Source of the DNA: Sphingomonas cannabina
Lineage (GTDB): Bacteria > Pseudomonadota > Alphaproteobacteria > Sphingomonadales > Sphingomonadaceae
Direction of reading: 5' to 3'
DNA length: 64,000 nt
Assembly (NCBI RefSeq): GCF_021391395.1
Contig: NZ_CP090059.1
Coordinates: 3,519,001-3,583,000 of the forward strand
Part shown: positions 24,986 to 34,541 of the stretch, one piece after another
How the letters are laid out: each line of letters opens with the position of its first letter
How positions within the stretch are numbered: the stretch's first letter is position 1
Notes under the pieces: model-generated
Database searches by the model: none
What the model saw: only the letters and a program-made list of their open reading frames with translations
What the model was told of the DNA's origin: nothing
Program-made: the position numbers and the translations under genes

Positions 24986-27181
24986 GTGCCCTCAGGCGGA
25001 GGCACAAGGGGCGTGCGACCAGGTTCGATCGCGATCTTTCTGGGACTGGCGATCGGTCTGACAGCGCCGTCCGGTGTCGCGCGGGCTCAGATCGCGCCTG
25101 CACCGGCGACGACGCCCGAGCCCCAGCCGCAGAATCAACCACCGCCTGACGGCGCGATCGTTCCCGACGACCAGTTCGAGAAATCGATTCCGCCGCTGTC
25201 CGGCGACATCAATGCTCCCCTGGAACCGTTGCCGGCCACGCCTTCGGCGCCCCCCGCGCAGGCCGGAGTCGAGCCCGCCCCCGATGATCTGACGCCGGTC
25301 CCGCTACCGTCCGAGAGCGAGCTCGCGCAGCCCCTGCCGCCGCTGTCCGGCTTCGACGTGACCCCGGTCACCATCGCCGGGGTCGACGATCAGCCCGCCG
25401 CCGCGATCCGTTACGACACGCGCGTGATCGGGCTCGATACGGTGGGGCTCGACGATGAGTTCAATGCGCTGTCCGCGCTGCGCAAGGACGACGACGCGCC
25501 CAACGCGGCGATGGTCAACGCCCGTGCCAGGGAGGATGAGGGGCTCGCCGTCCGCCTGATGACCTCGCGCGGCTATTATGACGCGACCGCCACCTCCATG
25601 ATCGAGCAGGTGCCGAACCAGCCCGGCCGCGTCCGCGCGACGATCACCGCCGTGCCGGGCCGGCGCTATTCGCTTGGGTCGATCACGATCAAGGCGGCGC
25701 CGACCGTGCCGCCCGGGCTGATCGACAAGGAGCTGCCGCTCAAGGTCGGCGATCCGATCGAGGCGGAGCGGATCGAGGGCGCCGAAGCCAATGTCGCGCT
25801 CAAGCTGCCGCAGCAGGGCTATCCCTTCGCCGAGGTCGGCCAGCGCGACATCCTGCTCGACGAGGCCACGCTGACGGGCGACTATACGCTGCCGGTGGAC
25901 ACCGGACCGCGCGGCAGCTTCGGCGGCTTCGTCACGCGCGGCGATCCGGTGTTCGACGCCGATCACATCGCGGTGCTCGCGCGCTTCAAGCCCGGCGAGC
26001 TCTACGACAGCCGCAAGGTCGACGACCTCCGCCAGGCGCTGGTCGCGACCAGCCTGTTCTCAAGCGTCGGCGTGTCGCCGCGCAAGACCGGCCGGCCCGG
26101 CCCCGACGGCACCGAGCAGGTCGACCTGATGGTGCGCCAGAACAAGGGGCCGCAGCGCACGCTCGCCGGCACGGTCGGCTACGGCACCGGCCAGGGCTTC
26201 CGCACCGAGGCGAGCTGGACGCACCGCAACCTGTTCCCGCCCGAAGGCGCGCTGATCATCTCCGGCGTCGCCGGCACGCAGGAGCAGGGCCTGTCGGCAA
26301 CCTTCCGCCGTTCGAACGCCGGCAAGCGCGACCGCACCTTCTCGCTGACCGCCGCGCTGAACCATAGCAACTACGACGCCTTCAGCGCCTATACCGGCAC
26401 GCTGTCGGCGCGGATCAGCCGCGATTCGACGCCGATCTGGCAGAAGCGCTGGACCTATTTCTATGGCGTCGAATTGGTCGGCACCAACGAGAGCGTCTAC
26501 GACTTCGATCTCAACGATCGCGTGCGCCGCACCTATGGCATCGCGGCGCTGCCGGCATTCCTCGGCTATGATACTTCGGACAATCTGCTGAACCCGACGC
26601 GCGGCTTCCGCGTGAAGCTGAACGTCAGCCCGGAGACGTCGGTGCAGGGAGCGGTGCGCCCTTATGTCCGCGCGATGCTGGAGGGCACCACCTATTACCC
26701 GATCAGCGACAGCCTGGTCATCGCCGGCCGTGCGCGGGCGGGGGCGATCGCAGGAACGGGGCGCGACAATCTGCCGCCGTCGCGGCGCTATTATGCCGGC
26801 GGCGGCGGGTCGGTGCGCGGCTTCGGCTTCCAGGAGCTGGGGCCACGTACGACCGAGCCCAATCCCGACTATGACCCGACCGATCCGGACGAGAAGGATT
26901 CGCCTACCATCCACCGGCCGGTCGGCGGCCGCAGCTTGAACGAATTCTCGATCGAGGCGCGCTATCGCTTCGGCAATTTCGGCATCGTGCCGTTCGTCGA
27001 CGCGGGCCAGGTCTATGAGAGCGAGCTGCCCAAGATGTCCGACATCCGCTTCGGCGTCGGCATCGGCGCGCGCTATTATACCAACTTCGGGCCGTTCCGC
27101 CTCGACGTCGCGACGCCGATCAATCGCAAGCCGGGCGAATCGAAGATCGCGCTCTACATCTCGATCGGGCAGGCGTTCTGA
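24986..27181 (+). CDS. tamA: TamA: BamA-family outer-membrane protein of the translocation and assembly module
   Basis: 731 residues from a GTG start; a signal peptide ends near ARAQ. Residues 30-125 are Pro/Ala-rich and probably unstructured. POTRA-like domains follow to about residue 390 (RRYSLGSITIKAAP, GELYDSRKVDDLRQAL), then a 16-strand barrel containing YYAGGGGSVRGFGFQELGPR, the VRGF/Y motif of the Omp85 lid loop. It ends with the aromatic residue of IALYISIGQAF. TamA works with TamB in outer-membrane protein and lipid transport. Its stop overlaps the tamB start by one base, confirming the pair. The long Pro-rich spacer is an addition relative to E. coli TamA. Confidence 0.93.
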   Translation: MPSGGGTRGVRPGSIAIFLGLAIGLTAPSGVARAQIAPAPATTPEPQPQNQPPPDGAIVPDDQFEKSIPPLSGDINAPLEPLPATPSAPPAQAGVEPAPDDLTPVPLPSESELAQPLPPLSGFDVTPVTIAGVDDQPAAAIRYDTRVIGLDTVGLDDEFNALSALRKDDDAPNAAMVNARAREDEGLAVRLMTSRGYYDATATSMIEQVPNQPGRVRATITAVPGRRYSLGSITIKAAPTVPPGLIDKELPLKVGDPIEAERIEGAEANVALKLPQQGYPFAEVGQRDILLDEATLTGDYTLPVDTGPRGSFGGFVTRGDPVFDADHIAVLARFKPGELYDSRKVDDLRQALVATSLFSSVGVSPRKTGRPGPDGTEQVDLMVRQNKGPQRTLAGTVGYGTGQGFRTEASWTHRNLFPPEGALIISGVAGTQEQGLSATFRRSNAGKRDRTFSLTAALNHSNYDAFSAYTGTLSARISRDSTPIWQKRWTYFYGVELVGTNESVYDFDLNDRVRRTYGIAALPAFLGYDTSDNLLNPTRGFRVKLNVSPETSVQGAVRPYVRAMLEGTTYYPISDSLVIAGRARAGAIAGTGRDNLPPSRRYYAGGGGSVRGFGFQELGPRTTEPNPDYDPTDPDEKDSPTIHRPVGGRSLNEFSIEARYRFGNFGIVPFVDAGQVYESELPKMSDIRFGVGIGARYYTNFGPFRLDVATPINRKPGESKIALYISIGQAF

Positions 27182-30100
27182 TGGCCGAAGAAGAGACGCC
27201 CCCGCCGCCCGCCGCCGAGACCGCGGCGGCACGCCGGCCGCTGTGGCAGCGGGTCGCGCTGTGGATCGGCGTCGGCCTCGTCGGCCTGGTCGTGCTCGCC
27301 GGGCTGCTGGTGTTCGGGCTCGATACCCAGCCGGGCCGCCGCTTCGTCGCCGACCGCATCGCCGGCTACACCATGGCGAACGGGCTCAACCTGCGCGTCG
27401 GGCGGATCGACGGATCGCTCTACGGCGCGATGGTGCTGCGCGACGTCAAGGTGCAGGACCAGCACGGCACCTTCGCCACCTCGCCGCGGATCGCGGTCGA
27501 CTGGCGGCCGTTCGCCTTCATCCGCAGCCACGTCGACGTCCGCTCGCTGACCAGCCCGCTGGTCACCGTCACGCGCCTGCCCGAGCTCAAGCCGGTGCCG
27601 AGCGAGCCCAATGCGCCGATCCTGCCCGACATCGACATCGACGTGAACCGGCTGGCGATCCGGCGCATCGACCTCGCGCCCACGGTGAGCGGACAGCGCC
27701 GGCTGCTGAGCCTGAACGGCAGCGCCCATATCGCCGACCGGCGCGCGCAGGTGGTGGCCAATGCGGTGACGATCGGCGGCGGCGACCGGCTCGCGCTCAA
27801 CCTCGATGCGGTGCCCGACGCCGACCGGCTCGCCATCGACCTCAAGCTGAACGCGCCGAAGGGCGGCCTGGTCGCGACGATGGCGAAGCTCGAGGCGCCG
27901 CTCACCGCGACTGTCGACGGCAAGGGCAGCTGGAAGGCCTGGAACGGCCGCGCGGTCGCCGATCTCGGCACCGGCCGGCTCGCCGATCTCGCGATCGAGG
28001 CGCGCAGCGGCACCTTCCGGGTGCGCGGGCCGACGCGGCCAGGGCTTTACCTGAAGGGACCGGTCGAGCGGCTGACGGCGCCGCGGCTCGACGTCGCGCT
28101 CGACGCGACGCTCGACGATCGCAAGGCCGATACGAAGCTGCAGCTGCGCTCGAGCGCGCTGGCGGTGGCGGCCGAGGGGCTGCTCGACCTCGGCAAGAGC
28201 CGGTTCGGCAACGTCCGGGCCGAGGCGCAGCTGCTCACCCCGGGCGCGATCGCGCCCAACCTCAACGGCCGGTCGGTGCGCGCCGCCGTCGCGCTCGACG
28301 GGCCGTTCGCGCGGCCGGTGGTCGATTACAAGGTCCAGGCCGCGGCGCTCGGCTTCGGATCGATGGGCGTCGAAGGGCTCTATGCCGAGGGCAAGGCGCG
28401 CGTCGACGCGGACCGCATCCTGATCCCGATCGCCGCGCGGGCGGCCCGCGTGACCGGGCTCAACGCCGCGGCGGGCGGGCTGCTCACCAACGTCCGCGTC
28501 AATGGCGATCTCGCGGTCAACGGCGGTACGGAGATCCTCTCCGACAATCTGCGCGTGCGCTCGGATAAGATCGACGCCACCGCGATCGTCGCCGCCAACA
28601 TGGCCAAGGGCCGCTACACCGGCGCGCTCAAGGGGCGCGTCAACGATTATCGCATCGACGGCGTCGGCATCGTCAACGTCGACACCGACGCCAGGCTCTA
28701 TTCGCCGGCGTCGGGCGGCTTCGGCATCCGCGGCCGCGTGGCGGCCCGGACGGCGCGCATCTTCAACGACGGGCTGCGCGAGTTCCTCGGCGGCAACGCC
28801 TACAGCCGCGCCGACGTCGACTATACGCCGCAGGGGATCATCGCCTTCTCGGGGCTCCGGGTGAATGCGCCGGGGTTCAAGGTGACGAACGGCTCCGGCC
28901 GCTACGATCCTGCGGGGCCGATCCTGGTCAACGCCGATGCCTGGTCGCGCCAGTACGGTCCGCTGTTCGCGCGGGTGAACGGCACGCTGGCGGCGCCGGT
29001 GGTCAACCTGCGCGCGCCGCGGCCGGGAGTCGGGATCGGCCTGGTCGACCTCAACGCCACGATCCGGGGACAGGGCGCGCGCTATGCCGTCGTCGCGACC
29101 GGCGGCACCGACTATGGTCCTTTCAACGCCAATCTCCTGCTCGCCACGTCGCCTCGCCTGACCGCCGACGTGCGCGACACCCGCTTCGCCGGCATCCTGT
29201 TCAACGGCCGCGTCCAGCAGACCGCCGCGGGGCCCTTCGCCGGCAGCCTGCGCTTCGCCGGGTCGGGCGTGAACGGCACGCTCGGGCTCGGTGCTGAGGG
29301 GAAGTATCAGCGGGCCGACGTCGATGCGCGCGCCTATAACGCGGTGATCCCCGGCACCGCCGGACTCACCATCGGGCAGGCGATCATCACCGGCAACGCG
29401 GTGATGTATCCGGACAAGCCGGCCATCGTCGGCGACGCGCAGATCGCCACGCTCAAGATGGGCGACTTCATGCTCAAGGCCGCCCGCGCGAAGATCGACT
29501 ATCGCGGCGGCAGCGGCACCGCCCAGGCTTTCGCCGAGGGCTCGTCCGGCGTCCCGTTCCGGATCGGCGCCAACGCGCGCTTCTCGCCGAGGCTGTGGCT
29601 GGCGGCACTGCAGGGCCAGGCGAACGGCATCAACTTCCGCACCGCCGCCCCGGCGCGCATCGAGCCGCATGAGAGCGAGTACCGGCTGCTGCCGACGCGG
29701 ATCGACTTCGACCAAGGGTCGGTGCGCCTGGCCGGCACCTATGGCCGCGGCCTTGCCCTGCAATCGCGGCTCGACCGGCTCGACCTCGCCGTGGTCAATG
29801 CCTTCGTGCCCAATCTCGGCATCGGCGGCGCCGCGACCGGCAGCGTCACCTTCACCCAGGCGGCCGGCGCCAGCGTGCCGCACGCCGACGCGCGCATCAC
29901 GGTCGCCAACTTCACCCGCTCGAGCCTCGCCTCGGTGTCGACGCCGGTGAACATCGACTTCCTCGGCCGGCTCGATGCCGAGGGGGGCGAGGCGCGCGCG
30001 CTGATCAAGCGCGGTACCACCACCGTCGGCCGGCTCCTCGCCACGCTGCGCCCCCTGGGCGAGGGCGGGTCGTGGACCGAGCGCCTGTTCGCGGCGCCGC

Positions 30101-31392
30101 TCGGCGGGGGCATCCGCTACAACGGACCGGCCGCCGTACTGTTCTCCTTCGCCGGCTTCTCGGGTCAGCAGCTCGGCGGCGGGATCGGTGTCGCCGCGGA
30201 TTTCGGCGGACGACTGTCGGCGCCCCAGCTCAATGGTGTCGTGCGCGCCAATCAGCTCACCTACGAGAACGAGACCTACGGCACGCGCCTCACCGACATG
30301 CGCGTCAACGGCCGCTTCACCAACGACCGGTTCGAGCTGGTCGAGCTCGCCGCCAGGGCGGGCGAAGGCACGGTGGCGGCGCAGGGGACGGTGGGCCTCG
30401 CCGCCGACAGCGGCTTTCCGATCGACATCCGCGCGAAGCTGAACAACGCCTCGCTCGCCCATAGCGACGATATCGGCGCGACCGCCACCGGCACCCTCCA
30501 GGTCACCAACAGCCGCGAACGCGGCGGTCTGATCGAGGGTGACCTCAACATCCCCGAGGTGCGCTACCAGATCGTCACCCAGGGCGCTGCCGAAGTGCCG
30601 CAGCTCACCGGCGTGCGCCGCAAGAGCGACGTCGCCAAGGCGGCGGCGAAGGGCGATCAGGGCGGCGAGCTGCCGAGCCGCTTCCGGCTGGCGATCCGCA
30701 TCCATGCCGACAACCGGATCTTCATCTCGGGCATGGGCCTCGAATCCGAATGGAAGGCGGACCTGCGCGTCAGGGGAAGCACTGCACGGCCGCGCATCAC
30801 CGGCGAGGCGCGGATGATCCGGGGCACCTATGCCTTCGCCGGCAAGAATTTCGAGGTGGCGCGCGGCTTGGTCCGGTTCGAGGGCGGCGCGCTGACCAAC
30901 CCGGCGCTCGACATCGTCGCCAACACCACCACCGAGGGCATCACCGCGTCGATCCAGATCGGCGGCACCGCCCAGGCGCCGCAGCTCTCCTTCACCTCCA
31001 CGCCCAGCCTGCCGCAGGACGAGGTGCTGTCGCGGCTGCTGTTCGGCAGCTCGGTCACCAACCTGTCGGCGACCGAGGCGATCCAGCTCGCCGCCGCGCT
31101 CAATTCGCTGCGGGGCGGAGGCGGCGGGCTCAATCCGCTCGGCAAGCTCAGGTCGGTGGCGGGCATCGACCGGCTGCGCCTGCTCGGCTCCGACGAGGCG
31201 ACCGGCCGCGGCACCGCGCTCGCGGCGGGGAAATACATCACCGACGACATCTACATCGAGATCATCACCGACGCGCGCGGCTTCACCGCCACCCAGCTCG
31301 AGATCGCGCTGACCAAGGCGCTCAGCCTGCTGTCCTCGACCGGCTCGTTCGGCGGATCGAACGTCAACCTGCGCTACTCGCGGGACTATTGA
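27181..31392 (+). CDS. tamB: TamB: large AsmA-like bridge protein
   Basis: 1403 residues. One N-terminal helix (VALWIGVGLVGLVVLAGLL, residues 21-39) anchors it in the inner membrane; RIDGSLYGAMVLRDVKVQD is the typical first repeat. The rest is long beta-rich repeats that form a lipid-carrying groove across the periplasm. The C-terminal DUF490 region contains RMIRGTYAFAGKNFEVARG, FTSTPSLPQDEVLSRLLFG and a last strand SNVNLRYSRDY suited to docking on TamA. Overlap with tamA shows translational coupling. Repeat-rich downstream DNA follows at once. Confidence 0.95.
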   Translation: MAEEETPPPPAAETAAARRPLWQRVALWIGVGLVGLVVLAGLLVFGLDTQPGRRFVADRIAGYTMANGLNLRVGRIDGSLYGAMVLRDVKVQDQHGTFATSPRIAVDWRPFAFIRSHVDVRSLTSPLVTVTRLPELKPVPSEPNAPILPDIDIDVNRLAIRRIDLAPTVSGQRRLLSLNGSAHIADRRAQVVANAVTIGGGDRLALNLDAVPDADRLAIDLKLNAPKGGLVATMAKLEAPLTATVDGKGSWKAWNGRAVADLGTGRLADLAIEARSGTFRVRGPTRPGLYLKGPVERLTAPRLDVALDATLDDRKADTKLQLRSSALAVAAEGLLDLGKSRFGNVRAEAQLLTPGAIAPNLNGRSVRAAVALDGPFARPVVDYKVQAAALGFGSMGVEGLYAEGKARVDADRILIPIAARAARVTGLNAAAGGLLTNVRVNGDLAVNGGTEILSDNLRVRSDKIDATAIVAANMAKGRYTGALKGRVNDYRIDGVGIVNVDTDARLYSPASGGFGIRGRVAARTARIFNDGLREFLGGNAYSRADVDYTPQGIIAFSGLRVNAPGFKVTNGSGRYDPAGPILVNADAWSRQYGPLFARVNGTLAAPVVNLRAPRPGVGIGLVDLNATIRGQGARYAVVATGGTDYGPFNANLLLATSPRLTADVRDTRFAGILFNGRVQQTAAGPFAGSLRFAGSGVNGTLGLGAEGKYQRADVDARAYNAVIPGTAGLTIGQAIITGNAVMYPDKPAIVGDAQIATLKMGDFMLKAARAKIDYRGGSGTAQAFAEGSSGVPFRIGANARFSPRLWLAALQGQANGINFRTAAPARIEPHESEYRLLPTRIDFDQGSVRLAGTYGRGLALQSRLDRLDLAVVNAFVPNLGIGGAATGSVTFTQAAGASVPHADARITVANFTRSSLASVSTPVNIDFLGRLDAEGGEARALIKRGTTTVGRLLATLRPLGEGGSWTERLFAAPLGGGIRYNGPAAVLFSFAGFSGQQLGGGIGVAADFGGRLSAPQLNGVVRANQLTYENETYGTRLTDMRVNGRFTNDRFELVELAARAGEGTVAAQGTVGLAADSGFPIDIRAKLNNASLAHSDDIGATATGTLQVTNSRERGGLIEGDLNIPEVRYQIVTQGAAEVPQLTGVRRKSDVAKAAAKGDQGGELPSRFRLAIRIHADNRIFISGMGLESEWKADLRVRGSTARPRITGEARMIRGTYAFAGKNFEVARGLVRFEGGALTNPALDIVANTTTEGITASIQIGGTAQAPQLSFTSTPSLPQDEVLSRLLFGSSVTNLSATEAIQLAAALNSLRGGGGGLNPLGKLRSVAGIDRLRLLGSDEATGRGTALAAGKYITDDIYIEIITDARGFTATQLEIALTKALSLLSSTGSFGGSNVNLRYSRDY

Positions 31393-31421
31393 TGATCCCA
31401 TTGCGGGAGGTGAAGGCCGAT

Positions 31422-31553
31422 CCTAGAGTCGGATTTGGCCAGTTTGAATCTGTTCCCCGGCGAAGGCCGGGGCCAAGTATCGAGCCGACCGCAGCTAGGC
31501 CCCGGCCTTCGCCGGGGAACAGCTGCTTCAAGCGAGATGGATCAAACTCTAGA
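31422..31553. repeat. Dispersed repeat with CCCCGG palindrome, copy 2
   Basis: Same block order as the repeat at 22374-22504: CTAGAGTCGGATTTGGCCAG, then CCCCGGCGAAGGCCGGGG against its complement, then GATGGATCAAACTCTAG. Its ends CTAGAGT and ACTCTAG form a perfect seven-base terminal inverted repeat, which copy 1 has lost. It lies 30 bases after the tamB stop. Confidence 0.8.
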
Positions 31554-31594
31554 ACTTCGGCCCACATTGGCCGGATACGGGGAGAGCGCACGTC

Positions 31595-32389
31595 ATGAAG
31601 CCTGCTTTCGGAATCGCGTTCGCATCGCTGCTCGCCCTACAGGGCTTCGTGCCCATGCAGCCGACTGGCGCGGCGCCGCGGTGGGAGCGGCTGTTCGACG
31701 GCCGGACGCTGGCCGGCTGGACGCCCAAGATCGTCGGCGAAGCCGCCGGCCAAGACGCGGGGCGGACCTTCGTCGTCAAGGACGGCAAGCTCCAGGTGTC
31801 CTATGCCAACTACGGTGGCAAGTTCGCCGGCCGGTTCGGCCATCTGTTCTACGATCGCCCCCTGCGCTTCTTCCGGCTGCGGCTGCGCTATCGCTTCCTC
31901 GAACCCGGCCTGCCCGACGCGCCGACCTGGGCGCACAGCAACAGCGGCATCATGCTTCTGTCGGAAAACCCGCGCGACATCGGGCGCGACCAGAATTTCC
32001 CGGTGTCGATCGAGTTCCAGCTGCTCGGCCGCGACGGCGACAAGCCGCGGCCGACGGGCGCCGTCTGCACGCCGGGGACCGACGTCGACATCGGCGGCAA
32101 GCGGGCGCCCGACCATTGCACGCCCTCGAACGGGCCGACGATCCCCAACGGAACCTGGGTGCAGGCCGAGCTCGACGTGCTGCCATCGGGCGAGATTCTC
32201 CACCGGATCAACGGCAAGGTCGTGCAGCGCTATACCAATGCCAGGCTCGATCCGACCGACCCGATCGGCAAGGACGCCGTCGCCCGCGCGGGCAGCGACC
32301 TGCGCCTGACCAGTGGCTATATCGCGCTCCAGAGCGAGGGGCATCCGGTCGAGTTCGACAACGTCGAACTGCAGATTCTCGAGGGATAA
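31595..32389 (+). CDS. Secreted DUF1080 (3-keto-disaccharide hydrolase-like) protein
   Basis: 264 residues with a signal peptide (MKPAFGIAFASLLALQGFVP). WERLFDGRTLAGWTPK is the DUF1080 opening motif; a concanavalin-like beta-sandwich follows, with AHSNSGIMLLSENP, VSIEFQLLG and YIALQSEGHPVEFDNVELQ. Relatives hydrolyse 3-keto-glycosides or bind glycans. GGGGAG lies 10 bases before the ATG. It stands between two repeat elements without obvious operon partners. Specificity cannot be read from the sequence. Confidence 0.9.
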   Translation: MKPAFGIAFASLLALQGFVPMQPTGAAPRWERLFDGRTLAGWTPKIVGEAAGQDAGRTFVVKDGKLQVSYANYGGKFAGRFGHLFYDRPLRFFRLRLRYRFLEPGLPDAPTWAHSNSGIMLLSENPRDIGRDQNFPVSIEFQLLGRDGDKPRPTGAVCTPGTDVDIGGKRAPDHCTPSNGPTIPNGTWVQAELDVLPSGEILHRINGKVVQRYTNARLDPTDPIGKDAVARAGSDLRLTSGYIALQSEGHPVEFDNVELQILEG

Positions 32390-32411
32390 AGGCAGGTCGG
32401 CATCCGCATTC

Positions 32412-32518
32412 TAGGCCCCTCCCCTTCAGGGGAGGGGTTGGGGGTGGGGGAGTGCGGCAGGCCGTCCGGCTCGTGGACAGGCCCCACCCCAACCCCTCCC
32501 CTGAAGGGGAGGGGCTTA
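32412..32518. repeat. Inverted repeat with CCCCTCCCC arms
   Basis: Arms GGCCCCTCCCCTTCAGGGGA (from 32413) and its complement ending at about 32518 surround a 30-base spacer; each arm is also self-complementary around the TTCA/TGAA centres. It separates the convergent DUF1080 and glycosyltransferase genes and could terminate both. Confidence 0.78.
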
Positions 32519-32528
32519 AACGTGCTGG

Positions 32529-33554
32529 TCAGGCCGCCAGCGCCTCGCCGGTGCCGAAGGGCACGAGCGCCGAGAGGAACTGGCGAGCGCTCGCCTCCCA
32601 GGTGAAGCTGCGGCCGTAGGCCGCGCATCGGGCGCGATCGCGGGTGAGCGCTTGCGCGATCGCCGTGTCCAGATCATCGGCCATCGCACCCGTCTCCGGC
32701 GTCAGCACGTCGACCGGGCCGGTGACCGGATAGGCGGCGACCGGCGTGCCGCAGGCCAACGCCTCGATCATCACAAGGCCGAAGGTGTCGGTCTTGCTCG
32801 GAAAGACGAACACGTCGGCGCCGGCATAGCATTGCGCCAGCTCCGCACCGAACCGGGCGCCGAGGAAAAGCGCGTCGGGATGCTTCGCCTCCAGGCTGGC
32901 GCGCGCCGGTCCGTCGCCCACGACTACCTTGGTGCCGGGATGGGTATTGTTGAGGAACGCCTCGATGTTCTTCTCGATCGCGACGCGGCCGACGTAGAGC
33001 TGGATCGGGTGCGACAGCCCGGCGAAGGCCGGATGCGCCTCCATGCCGGGATGGAAGTTGGCCAGGTCGACGCCGCGTCCCCAGTGGCGCACGCGGGTCA
33101 GGCCATGCTCCACCAGCGTCTCACGGATCGACGGGGTCGAGGCGAGGATCGCCTGGCTCGGTCCGTGGAACCATTGGATGTAGCGCCAGACCCACTCCGC
33201 CGGCACGCCCGAGCGCGCCTCGACATAATCGGGGAACTGGGTGTGATAGGCGGTGGTGAAAGGAAAGCCGCGTCGCAGGCACCAGCGCCGCGCGGCGACG
33301 CACACCGGGCCCTCGGTGGCGAGGTGGATCGCGTCGGGGCGGAACTCCTCGAGCAGCGCGCCGACCGCCGCGGTCCGCGCCAGTGCCAGCCGGATCTCGG
33401 GATAGGTGGGGCACGGCAGCGAGTAGAAGCGCTCGGGGGAGATCACCAGGACGTGATGGCCTTGCCGCTCGAGCTCGCAGCGCACGGCCTGGAGGGTCCG
33501 GACCACGCCGTTGACCTGTGGCTCCCAGGCGTCGGTGACGATCGCGATACGCAC
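32529..33554 (-). CDS. GT4-family glycosyltransferase (MgtA-like)
   Basis: 341 residues from a GTG five bases after the stop of the upstream phosphoesterase. The N-terminal Rossmann half begins RIAIVTDAWEPQVNGVVRT, the acceptor-side signature of mannosyl/glucosyl transferases such as MgtA and PimB. The C-terminal half holds LYVGRVAIEKNIEAFL, VVVGDGPARASLEAKHP and the ExxxxxE-type donor motif FPSKTDTFGLVMIEALACGTP. It should add a sugar from a nucleotide donor to a lipid acceptor at the membrane. Pairing with an LpxH-like enzyme is a recurrent arrangement that suggests glycolipid synthesis. Donor and acceptor are not known. Confidence 0.92.
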   Translation of the reverse strand: MRIAIVTDAWEPQVNGVVRTLQAVRCELERQGHHVLVISPERFYSLPCPTYPEIRLALARTAAVGALLEEFRPDAIHLATEGPVCVAARRWCLRRGFPFTTAYHTQFPDYVEARSGVPAEWVWRYIQWFHGPSQAILASTPSIRETLVEHGLTRVRHWGRGVDLANFHPGMEAHPAFAGLSHPIQLYVGRVAIEKNIEAFLNNTHPGTKVVVGDGPARASLEAKHPDALFLGARFGAELAQCYAGADVFVFPSKTDTFGLVMIEALACGTPVAAYPVTGPVDVLTPETGAMADDLDTAIAQALTRDRARCAAYGRSFTWEASARQFLSALVPFGTGEALAA

Positions 33555-33559
33555 GCCGG

Positions 33560-34438
33560 TCAGGCCGCCGCCAGCGTTTCGACCTTTGCGTCTGCGCGTG
33601 CCGCCATTTCCTCGGCCCAATGCAGGATCTCCATCCGTCCGTCGAAATGCTCAACGAGCGCGGTGCAGCCTTCTACCCAATCTCCGTCGTTATAATAAGC
33701 GATTCCAGCGATTTCGCGAGTCTCGGCGGTATGGATGTGTCCGGCGACGACGCCGTCGACCCCGCGCTGGGCGGCGGCATGGGCGACGACCTCCTCGAAA
33801 TTGGAGATGAACTCGACCGATTTCTTGACCTTGTGCTTGGCGTGCTTGGACAGCGACCAATAGGGCAGGTTGAAGAAGCGCCGCCAGGCGTTCACCCAGC
33901 GATTGAGCGCCATCATGAACTCATAGGCATAGTCGCCGAGATAGGCGAGCCAGCGGTGCGACAGTGTGATCGCGTCGAACTCGTCGCCGTGCAGGATCAG
34001 CAGGCGGCGGCCGTCGGCGGTCTCGTGCACGCACTGGCGGACGATATGGACCCCGCCGAAGTGGAGCCCGGTGAACTGGCGGAACATCTCGTCGTGATTG
34101 CCCGGGATGTAGACGATCCGCGTGCCGCGCTTGGCGCGCTTCAGGATGCGCCAGACGATGTCGTTGTGCGCGGCCGGCCAGTAGAATTTCTTCTTGAGCC
34201 GCCAGCCGTCGATGATGTCGCCGACCAGGTACATGGTGTCGCTGTCGACGTGGTCGAGGAAGTCGATCAGCATGTCGGCATTGCAGCCGCGCGTGCCGAG
34301 GTGCACGTCCGAGATCCAGATGGTGCGGTAGCGGCGGCGCTCCTCGACCGTCTTCTCCGGATAGGTCGGTTTCGATGCGGCGAAATCGGCCAGGTCGGTG
34401 ATATCGGCCCCGACCGGCAGTCTGGTGATCGCGTCCAT
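33560..34438 (-). CDS. UDP-2,3-diacylglucosamine diphosphatase-like metallophosphoesterase
   Basis: 292 residues. Metal ligands of the calcineurin fold are complete: ISDVHLGT, VGDIIDGW, IPGNHDEMFR, LHGDEFD and VAGHIHTAE. The order and the WRLKKKFYW segment match LpxH-like proteins of alphaproteobacteria, which differ from classical LpxH in being longer. Canonical activity is removal of UMP from UDP-2,3-diacylglucosamine, but this branch may act on another lipid-nucleotide. It is the first gene of a two-gene unit with the GT4 enzyme. Confidence 0.9.
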   Translation of the reverse strand: MDAITRLPVGADITDLADFAASKPTYPEKTVEERRRYRTIWISDVHLGTRGCNADMLIDFLDHVDSDTMYLVGDIIDGWRLKKKFYWPAAHNDIVWRILKRAKRGTRIVYIPGNHDEMFRQFTGLHFGGVHIVRQCVHETADGRRLLILHGDEFDAITLSHRWLAYLGDYAYEFMMALNRWVNAWRRFFNLPYWSLSKHAKHKVKKSVEFISNFEEVVAHAAAQRGVDGVVAGHIHTAETREIAGIAYYNDGDWVEGCTALVEHFDGRMEILHWAEEMAARADAKVETLAAA

Positions 34439-34541
34439 GAGCAGCGTCCCCGCTTAAGCCCTTGTCCGCGCTCCACTGCCCGAGAAATGTGACAGAACGA
34501 ATCGTTCGCGAGTCATCGCCTCGTCATAAAACTCAGCAGAA

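Noticed and set aside
27154..31401. A 1415-codon open frame antisense to tamB, and similar long antisense frames opposite clpA (39489-41828) and the POT gene.
   Set aside because: They mirror real genes in high-G+C DNA, have low-complexity Arg/Ala/Asp composition, no family motifs and no ribosome sites.
31435..32619. A 394-codon plus-strand frame across the DUF1080 gene.
   Set aside because: It is another frame of the DUF1080 gene joined to repeat DNA; composition is that of a shadow frame.
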